This document shows positions 56,365 to 64,000 of a DNA stretch of 64,000 nt, one piece after another. Location of the stretch: positions 1-64,000 of the forward strand of contig JBAOKB010000044.1 of the NCBI GenBank assembly GCA_037044905.1, written 5' to 3'. Positions within the stretch are counted from its first letter, which is position 1; each line of letters begins with the position of its first letter. Source of the DNA: Hortaea werneckii (lineage: Eukaryota; Ascomycota; Dothideomycetes; Mycosphaerellales; Teratosphaeriaceae). The notes beneath the pieces are model-generated. The model was not told the origin of the DNA and did no database searches. It saw only the letters and a list, made by a program, of their open reading frames with translations. The translations under genes were made by a program, and so were the position numbers.

Positions 56365-56800
56365 GATTTTTTCAACGCATCAAATTACAGCTGTATGCGG
56401 ATATCTGACCAAGTTTCCAACGGCCTTGTTAAATGTTACATTCGCGAGGCATGTATGTATTCCAAAAGAGGAAGGTGCGGCTTCGATACCGCGGTGTTGC
56501 AGCAAGCGGACTTCAAAGCACTGCCTTGCTCGCTTTCGCAAATGTATGACTGATGCGAACTCGTCGAAGTTCAAATGTTCCAGGGCACATTTCGTGTGAA
56601 TGACGCTGATGTTAATGAGATCATGGGAAGCCGTGTGAAAAGCGCATTCAAAGCCTTGAATTCTTATCCCAGTCCCATTGTCTGACGGGAGACAAATTTA
56701 CACCAATCCTGTCCATTGAAGACTGCTTTGGTTTTAGATTTCTTGCGGGCAAAGAGCATTTATAAAGACAACTCATCAAAGCCGATTCACCTCTGCCAGC
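56365..56800. other. Intergenic
   Basis: 3' flank of ATG17 and promoter of the next gene; nothing else seen. Confidence 0.6.
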
Positions 56801-58051
56801 ATGAACGAAGTGATTCCTATCCAGCAGAGGCCGATCACTACCGAGATGGATTCCTTTCTGAGTCGAGTCCGTAGTCTTGCAGTCAAGCCACCAATCACCA
56901 CCAACTCTATCACTAATTTCGACCCCGACACCATTCGCAAAGATGCCGAGACAACCCGTGTAGTCGTGCACTGCCGCTTTCCCGCACTGATCGAGGCCTT
57001 CCTAACGCATAAGCGGGAACATGGAAGTGCGTACGAGAAAGCTCTCTACACTACCTCCTTCACCTGGCGAGATGAAGTGGCACGTCTGATAGAGAAGCGA
57101 CCCCTAGTCTTTATGGGGGGAAGCGATCACACTGTTCTCCGTGACGGCTCGAGTATTCCCGGCAACAGCTGTGAAGAATGGGATCGCAACGGGACTGGCG
57201 AACAGCGTCAGAATCAGGTTCTAACACTAGAGGAGTATCTCAGCTATGACGAGATCATGCTCGGTTCCTTGCTCGGCGTCAGTGGACCGAGTCACTTCAT
57301 CAATGACGGGGGTCGATATAACTGCGGTGAGCCTGGCGAGCCGGGGACTTTTGAGCCCCGGGGATACATTGTCGGACTCGTAGGCGCGAGGTTCGAGAGG
57401 GAGGATAGGATGGATGATGCCTTCATGGCGCCCTCTAGCACGAAGCCGAAAATGCATCCTCAGCTGAGAGAGGCTTTCTATGACTTCTTCCGATGCACGA
57501 AGGTCGAAAGCGTGTCCTTTGATGTGGAGATGTATAAGGCACGCATGAGCATCACGGCGGAGATCCTGCTCCTCGAAGCCAATCTCCGTGCTCAAAAAGC
57601 TGGCTCCGGGCGCAAGGCGAGAGTCTACGTCGTCGGTCTGGGTCTGGGAGTGTGGCAGCATCACCCGAAGCAAGCACAATGGTATATCGAGACTTTCGCC
57701 TCCCTGCTTGCGACTCTAGAGCTTCCAAACATTGGCACAGTGGAGTTCGCATACATCTCCAATGTGCCTGCTACCACACAAGACCACGTCACGAAGACAG
57801 CTGCGGAGAAGGGGATCAGAGTCCTTTTCTCCAAGCGCAACCCTGCCGCAAAACTCCCTATAGAGGAGAAAAGTGAAGTGCTGGTGCTGAGCTATGCGTG
57901 GGATGGCAATGCCTTCCCGGGAAACGAGTACTGGGTTGGATCATTGTGCGGTAGTGGCGATCCTGCTGCGGCGTGTATGAGTACGATTGGGGAGTTGCAT
58001 AATCCGCTTGTGAATCCGGGTTTCACAAGGAGGATACAAGTATTAGGATAA
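56801..58051 (+). CDS. DUF4804 family protein
   Basis: Single exon, 416 residues, no signal peptide or membrane segment. The conserved parts are in the second half: GYIVGLVGARFEREDRMDD, FDVEMYKARMSITAEILLLE, RVYVVGLGLGVWQHHPKQAQ and VLSYAWDGNAFPGNEYW. GSGDPAAACMSTIGELHNPL then closes the domain. This is the DUF4804 pattern as I remember it, a family found in bacteria and scattered eukaryotes, with no known activity. The closing Gly/Asn/Glu-rich motifs (GNEYW, SGDPAAA, ELHNP) look like an enzyme active site or ligand pocket, but that is inference. The N-terminal 130 residues have no recognised domain. The start at 56801 is the first Met of the frame; MDSFLSRVRSL at 56846 is an alternative. Confidence 0.8.
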   Translation: MNEVIPIQQRPITTEMDSFLSRVRSLAVKPPITTNSITNFDPDTIRKDAETTRVVVHCRFPALIEAFLTHKREHGSAYEKALYTTSFTWRDEVARLIEKRPLVFMGGSDHTVLRDGSSIPGNSCEEWDRNGTGEQRQNQVLTLEEYLSYDEIMLGSLLGVSGPSHFINDGGRYNCGEPGEPGTFEPRGYIVGLVGARFEREDRMDDAFMAPSSTKPKMHPQLREAFYDFFRCTKVESVSFDVEMYKARMSITAEILLLEANLRAQKAGSGRKARVYVVGLGLGVWQHHPKQAQWYIETFASLLATLELPNIGTVEFAYISNVPATTQDHVTKTAAEKGIRVLFSKRNPAAKLPIEEKSEVLVLSYAWDGNAFPGNEYWVGSLCGSGDPAAACMSTIGELHNPLVNPGFTRRIQVLG

Positions 58052-58342
58052 GGTGGATGACAGTGTCAGAGATCGAACTTGAAGCTCTAATAGATATCGA
58101 ATATGTCCCATAGGTCATCGCTCGGAGTTGATGACATTGATTTATGCGATTAGAAGCCACCTCGCCGTCGTCATCGTCTCCGAAAACGCTGTCGTGCTTG
58201 TAAGTCTTTGCCCCATCTTCGCAGGTCTCCGATATTCTTATTATATGTCTCGAGTATTAAATTAAAGCGCTAAGTACGAGACAGTCAAAGTCATCATGTC
58301 CACATCGGTCTCGGGGCTACTTATCAGATGAAACCGGCCTCC
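58052..58342. other. Short intergenic between convergent genes
   Basis: AT-rich 3' flanks of the DUF4804 gene and the GPI-anchored protein gene. Confidence 0.6.
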
Positions 58343-59084
58343 TCACAGCAACATAGCAACAACAACCGCCAAGCCAAAGGCGCCCGAAATGGCAACTTCA
58401 GGCTTAGCAGCAGCACCAGAGCTAGTCGCCGAAGCGCTCGAGCTGGTGCTAGATGATGCCGGGGCCTGAGCAGGTGTAGTCTGCGACTCGTCCGGGCTCA
58501 CGCCCGAACAGTCATTAATACATCCCTTCATCGTATCGTACGCATCCTGATCGGTCAGATCGTCGGGATACGATGCCATAGCGCAGTTCCTCGCACACGT
58601 GTAGGCAGAGCAAGGCAGATCATCCGCGCTCCAGAACGATGCCCCGCCTAGGTTGTTCTCATATGCAGTGTAGTTGCCCGTCCCGCCTGTGAAGTTGAAC
58701 ATGTTGCTGTAGGTTGCGCTTTGCGAGGTCGAGAGGTCGGAGATGGCGATGCTGTAGTAGTTTCCGGAGGGACCGACGTCCGAGGGGATCGAGATGTTGG
58801 CGGGGGATGAGAGGGCGGTGGAGTTTTGTAGGTAGCCTGGACGTATTCCCGTTAGCAAGACATCTACATTGAAACTTATTCGAATGCTTACAAGTGGATC
58901 CGTTGCTTCCGGATAGTCTTGCGGCAAGGTAAACCCGGTATTGGCTATCGTCGGCGTTTTCAAAAGTGACATTAAAAGACTCGCCGGCTTGGACGCTGTC
59001 GGGTGCGACGATACCGTTCAACGCATTAGTGCCAACTACGAGCGATGCGCTCAAGGCGATGATTTGCGCAGCCAGTGAGACCAT
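58343..59084 (-). CDS. Secreted, GPI-anchored Ser-rich surface protein
   Basis: Two exons, 59084-58892 and 58836-58343 (55-nt intron), give 228 residues. Signal peptide MVSLAAQIIALSASLVVGTNA. The N-terminal domain (SVQAGESFNVTFENADD, YRVYLAARLSG, then CYLQNSTALSSPANISI) is a beta-sandwich-like pattern common in fungal wall proteins related to Kre9/Knh1 or Ser-Thr-rich membrane-anchored proteins. Several NxS/T glycosylation sites occur. A four-cysteine stretch (CSAYTCARNCAMASYPDDL and GCINDCSG) follows. A Ser/Ala/Thr linker then leads to a C-terminal hydrophobic tail (FGLAVVVAMLL), the hallmark of GPI attachment. It should end up on the plasma membrane or wall; its exact role is unknown. Confidence 0.85.
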
Positions 59085-59196
59085 ACTATACGTGTCTTTG
59101 GTCGAAAGTAAGCAACAGATCAACGAAAGTAAAGCGATGCGATTATCAGCTGTAGGGAGGGACTGAAGTGGGTATGAAGAAAGACGATCGCAACAG

Positions 59197-59233
<37 letters not shown>

Positions 59234-60065
59234 CTTGAGCAAGAGATTTCAAAAACGAAACCCCAATGGCTCGAACGTTCGACGAACTGCGCGCCGAGTG
59301 GTGTGGGAGGAAAGATACGACGAGTCTGCAACGAAACCCTACGTCGGTTAAACATTTTCGACACCGCGATCCCTGATCCATGCGTAGGGCTTGAATCGGT
59401 CGCGAGGGGAAGTGTTGAGTTCGCCATTCGTGATTGAGAAACGCTGCTGAAAATGGTCTCTTTTCTCAGAACGTCTTTGGGGTTGAGAGATGAACATGAA
59501 GTGAAGTTTGAAGACGATACGATGACGATGGTGATCTGCAAACGATGTGCAGGCCCAGTGTGGTCAAGCTCGCCTTAACAACGCTTGTATACCGGGCGGA
59601 TAAGTCGGGGACCGGGTTAGGTTCGCACTGACGCAGGACAACTGCCGAGCTGGTGTGTGCAGTATCGCTTTCCCTTTCCAGCAACCCTACCAATTTGTTG
59701 CCGCTGTATAACATGGTTAGTACAGATACCTCTCTCGTTTGCAAACGAAACCGCCATCCATATTCAAGTCGTTGGAAAACACAAGGAGCGTAGAAAAGCA
59801 AATGATGAGATGGAAAAGATTCAGCTCTATACAAAACCATTGGATTGTCCTATTCTCAATTTCGAGCTTAATACGATGAGAGAGCAGAAAAAAGAGCCGA
59901 AATGTGAATTACTCTTAAAGTATCTGTGCATATATCGCTACCAAGCCAAGATATCTCGCCCGAAACTCCTTGCAATTCGTTCACACATTAAAATAGCTGC
60001 CAAGAACCAGCGTCTCAATTAGCGACCGGTACCAGGGCATATTTCCTCTCTAGAAGAGAAACTAT
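59085..60065. other. Intergenic with (GA)n tract
   Basis: Between two minus-strand secreted-protein genes. A GA dinucleotide tract at about 59200-59227 lies in the leader region of the downstream gene (TC on its strand). No coding sequence can be supported. Confidence 0.65.
59200..59227. repeat. (GA)n microsatellite
   Basis: About 14 GA units, interrupted only at the right end, upstream of the GPI-anchored protein gene. Confidence 0.9.
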
Positions 60066-61274
60066 CTACTTGGGCGAAGTCGGGTTCATGCAACCGGACG
60101 GCTTGTCAGCGTTGGCGGTGGTGTTGGAGAACGCGAAGCTCTGGCCGATGGTGTAGTGGTCGTTGCCGCGGTACTGGCCCTTGTTGGTAGCGAAAGAGGC
60201 GGGCCAGGTCTCGCTGTAGAGGGAGCAGTACTGGCCGACAGACTGGGAGTTCTTGTACAGGATGTAGGTGTTGAAGAACTGGCACGTCTGCGCGACGCCG
60301 TTCTTGGGCGGGTGGGCGAGGTTGTACTTGGACTGGGCAGTGCAGGCGGCGGCGCAGAGACCGGCGTCGAAGGGTCCCTTGGTGAATATCTTCACGCCCA
60401 TGTAGGTGTCCTTGTTGTTGCAGTCAAGCGGGGCGTTGATGGCGGCATCGCCAAGAGCGACCGGTGGCTGGTAGCCATCTGGTGTTGCGATGGACTTGTT
60501 GACGTAGCCATTCGAGCCAGCGATGACAACGTGGAAGTCGCGGCGGTACTGGCCAACACTTCCTAGGAGTCAGCTAAGTTTCCAAGAATCGAAGACCTTT
60601 GGATACTCACTTGGTGGCAGAAGCCTCCGTCACTGGACCACCCCAGTAGACACACTTGATGACTTCTTCAGAAGGAGGGTTGGTGCAAGTAGCAGTGGGA
60701 TCCACGCTTGGGTCGCGTTCGAAGTCTTGAAGGCTTGTCAGCATCCGCTCGAGCAAAAAATATATGAGAGTGACGTACAGATGTTGAAGCTCATGCAACC
60801 TTGAATGGCATTGCAGCGCTGAGAACACTGTGCAACGTCATAGGTGTCCAGGACCGAATAACCCATGTAGCCATAAACGCCCTCGCTGGAGCCCTGCTTG
60901 TCCGCATATGCTTGGTAGTAGCCTGAGGGGACGGTGGCACTGTTGGCAGCATCATCATATTCCTCATTGTCTAAAAAAGCTTCGGCAGTGTCATCCTCGG
61001 CAGGCTGTACAGCGCAACCCTCGTTGTTGACGGCCCGCTTGGCCATCTTCAGGGAGGTGTCGGTTGGGTTAGCGGACACGGCAGCCGCTACTGAGGAGGC
61101 AGCTGGAGCGGCAGAGAATGCAACGGTTGTCTGAGCGGCCACAGCATTGACGACTGGGATAGATGGCTCTGGGACCGGCTCAAGAGAGTCGACAGCATCC
61201 CAGTCGATGTCTTGAGGGACTGGGTTGGCGATGGCAGCACCTGCAAGCAGGGCAAAGACGGCGTGAGAACGCAT
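60066..61274 (-). CDS. Cys-rich secreted protein, function unknown
   Basis: Three exons, 61274-60779, 60725-60611 and 60558-60066, give 367 residues. A signal peptide is clear (MRSHAVFALLAGAAIA). An Ala/Val-rich low-complexity pro-region follows, with a KR pair near residue 81 that a kexin-type protease could cleave. The body has two Cys-containing modules. The first has YGYMGYSVLDTYDVAQCSQR and CNAIQGCMSFNI; the second has LDCNNKDTYMGVKIFTKGPF, CAAACTAQSKYNLAH and CQFFNTYILYKNSQSVGQYC. The CxxxCN...GCxSFNI arrangement resembles PAN/apple-like modules of fungal secreted proteins. It ends with SFAFSN and a short tail, and no GPI signal. Wall-associated or carbohydrate-binding is a guess. The acceptor of exon 3 is chosen to keep VGQYRRDFHVVIAG in frame. 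Confidence 0.82.
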
Positions 61275-64000
61275 AATGAGTAGTTTTATTCGAGACTTGT
61301 CAAGTAAAAGTGTTTCGAGGAGATGATTGAATAGATTCAACTGAATGTGGAGTGATGCTGATGAGGGAATAACTTAACCAACTCGAAGGGCATGCCCCAA
61401 GATATACTGGCTGGTTGCGGACAGACAGTCTTACGAGACCGCTGTCTCAGCGCGACCTTGAAGCGGCTAGACCCCATGGACGAGGTCTGGGACACTTGGT
61501 ATGGAGTCTAGGACAAATAATGGCTTGCGCGAAACAAGCCATTGTCATCGGAGACGGCGACGTCTTGGCCACGGGACGCCTGGATACTGCACGAAAATAG
61601 AGACGGTCTGTAGGCATTCACTGCTTACCCTGAACGTCTGATCATAATCCCTCAAGAGATCGGACGGCTCCTCAGCGCACAGGAAACCCCAAGCGGTCCC
61701 GTTCCTAGGGACTCGAAGCGAATCCAGCTTTGCCATTGGTTCAGGAACGAGGCATGCTGCGTCGAGCCATGTGGTAGTGAGTCAAACTCAGCTTAATCGG
61801 ACTGGTATGCCGGGGTCCACGTGAGAGGAGCCGTCTCACTTCGGCATAGCGGGCGTGCTAAAACCCACGCGAGTGTTTATGGGTTCAACTGTAGCTCAAC
61901 TCTGGGTGAAAGGCTATTAGTGTTTGGGAATCCACTTGGGGAAGTCAAAGCTTGGCGACAGTCCAGAAAGGGTAGGGCTTCGGTATGGATTTGGGAAGGC
62001 CAGCGGAAATGTGGCTTGGGTCCGCTTGGACTCCCGTACTTACGCGACGCCGAGGGTTGCGCTCGGCGAAACCTTGCAGGGTGTGGTGGCTGTCGCTGAG
62101 TCGCTGAAGTGCCCTTGACCAGCTGTTACCACGATGCAAGATGCTGCAGGAGAAGACGTGGATTGCTCACAGGTGAGCGATATCTGAAAGAGGTGAGGTT
62201 GAGAGTCAAGACGAATCCAGTGTCCCAGCGTGGAATGATCGACGGGATCGTCAGACCCAAACACGTGGGATTGCTTATCACAGCAACCGATAGGCATCGG
62301 AGATCGGAGATTTGTTTTTGCCGACGGCATCCATCTCGTATTGCTTGGGTTTTTGACTTCACGCCCAAACGGCCTCCATTGCAGTACTCTCGCTTATGCC
62401 CTTGAAGCAGTGCCGCGTTTGGATCTTGTTATTCCCACGATTGGACGAAGGATCCTGGAGTCTAGACTTCCAGCATGCGAATGGAGACCTAGTAGTGATC
62501 CGCGGATATCAAGGGTCTCGGGTTAACATCCTTCCCTCACAACCCTCAGCCCAATCCGCACACGAAAGCGCTCATTGCGGGGCACTACCTGGACCGTAGA
62601 AGAGCCATTGAGGGACACCCCGCCATGCAGCTTCAACCGAGCTGCATACCGATCCCCGCCGCCAGGTAGCCATACTAGTAGCGAGACGGGATCGCCGGCT
62701 TTGGGCCAACTGAGAATAAGCGACTGTGCCGCTTGGCAGCAGATGCAGGAACGAGTAGCAGATGCCGAGTCACCGGGGATGCACGGCGAAGCGTTCATGA
62801 GACGGCGCATATCCCCACTTCCCATCTTGGAATGCGGAGCTACCAGGTCGCGTGACGACGCAGCGCTCAGCTTGCCTTTCCACGAGAGAAGTGACCGCGC
62901 TGCAAGTAGCCTCACCGCCCGCCCTAACCTCACGAATCCATCCCTGATCGGTTTTCCTGGCGAACGACCGGCGAGTCTGGATATTCGGACGATATTTGCT
63001 CGTGTCCGAGTGTCTTCTTGTTGCACTTGTAAGGCCAGAAACACTCATCCAAGTCGCCCCACGCTGCCTATGCTTCGGTCCGGCAGAGCCTGTGGAAAGT
63101 GCTCGCAAGGATTCGATGGCAGATGTGAGTTTCCAATAGAAATCCTTCGATCCTTCTGAAAGCAGGTAAACTCTCTCTCTCTTTCACTCGGACAGCTCGC
63201 CCACCCCTTCTCAGCCAACCTTGGAAGGCACTCGAATTTTGAACCCATGTTGTCGGGATTATAGTTCTTGGGACCAGGATACCAACTGATCACACGAGAG
63301 CGACGGCGATCAGATCCCACGTAGTACATGCGTTGAGTTCCGCAACAAAGGTATCCAGAAGAACGTATCATCGACTTGAAAAAGCCTTGATATATGTATA
63401 TATATTTCATTCTTTTTTCTTGTGCGGTATGTACAAGTTCCAAGCAGAGCCTGGTATTTTCAGAATTACGCTCCCTCTTCTCAGCTCGCCCAGAAGGCTT
63501 GAAGTCATCATTGCCTTTGTAGATCTTAGCCTTTGTAGAAGGGGGCGTGAAAGCACATACATAAATGTAGCCGTCTCTTGTCCAATCTTGTTATGCAAAT
63601 GACATGGAATGGACTCCAAGGCCAATGCGAAGTCAGAGCCCGAAGGAAGCCTCTTTCTCCTCCGTCAAAGCTTGCCTGCTCTCCTGATGCCAGCCACACC
63701 CCTTTTGCAGAAGGATCGAAACCCGGCAGGAGCAATCAGATGATAAACATCCTAGATCGACATCATATACCATCCATCCGAACGTCCACCGGGTCCAACT
63801 CGTCACTGTGCCTGTCCTCTTGCCTCCAGATGAATTCTAAAACGTCGTCCAATCCATCTTGAAGCATGCCAGAGCAGCTGAGTCTCGCATTCAGGTCTAG
63901 GCTTAGATGAGTCGGGTGAGAGGACAGAGCGCTAGCAAGATCGCTTTCGAACCATAGTTCGATAAGAATAGTCGCACGGCCTTCTGGGGGAGATCTGACG
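61275..64000. other. Right end of the window, no supported gene
   Basis: No recognisable coding sequence. The longest frames, plus 62575-63159 (194 codons) and minus 62523-63044 (173 codons), overlap antiparallel. Neither shows a domain. The minus one ends with a somewhat protein-like stretch (GGVSLNGSSTVQVVPRNERF) but lacks context. A CT tract lies at 63169-63184. A gene running off the right end cannot be excluded. Confidence 0.5.

Noticed and set aside
62523..63159. Overlapping antiparallel frames of 173 and 194 codons
   Set aside because: Neither has a recognisable domain or neighbouring exons, and at most one could be real. Left as unsupported.

Overview
The window looks like nuclear DNA of a filamentous ascomycete (Pezizomycotina; Dothideomycetes is my guess from the look of the proteins, not proven). 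Genes are mostly split by short GT-AG introns of about 50-120 nt. Recognisable products are typical of moulds: Zn2Cys6 regulator, RNase T1, DUF3632, Atg17, SconB/Met30, GPI-anchored and secreted proteins. There are no operons, CRISPR arrays or rRNA, and I found no convincing tRNA.

Layout. 1-5.1 kb is gene-poor. 5.1-24.6 kb is mainly housekeeping or conserved: a low-complexity protein, a coiled-coil membrane protein, secreted RNase T1, a DUF3632 protein, transaldolase, Cu/Zn superoxide dismutase, a 4-coumarate-CoA-ligase-like enzyme, an RBR ubiquitin ligase and a thaumatin-like secreted protein. 24.6-27.4 kb is empty. A 1112-residue disordered protein follows (27.4-30.8 kb).

From 32.2 to 43.1 kb lies a compact set of seven genes that reads as a catabolic cluster: aldo/keto reductase, TIGR04076 protein, TauD/TfdA dioxygenase, DUF3830 protein, Zn2Cys6 regulator, amino-acid permease and a DapA-family aldolase. 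A pair of diverged direct repeats of about 110-120 bp lies just outside it, at about 31.0 and 43.3 kb. Two of its divergent promoters carry the same CGG-N6-CGG layout and GATA-type motifs. An imported amino-acid-like substrate would be oxidised and cleaved by the enzymes, with the regulator controlling the set; the substrate is unknown. This is the most interesting part of the window.

43.7-64 kb holds a nitroreductase-like protein, an AAA+ ATPase, a DUF7708 protein with a decayed NTPase core, an F-box/WD40 SconB homologue, Atg17, a DUF4804 protein, a GPI-anchored Ser-rich protein and a Cys-rich secreted protein. The last 2.7 kb has no gene I can support. Exon coordinates below were derived by eye from splice signals, reading frame and family conservation, so individual junctions may be off.
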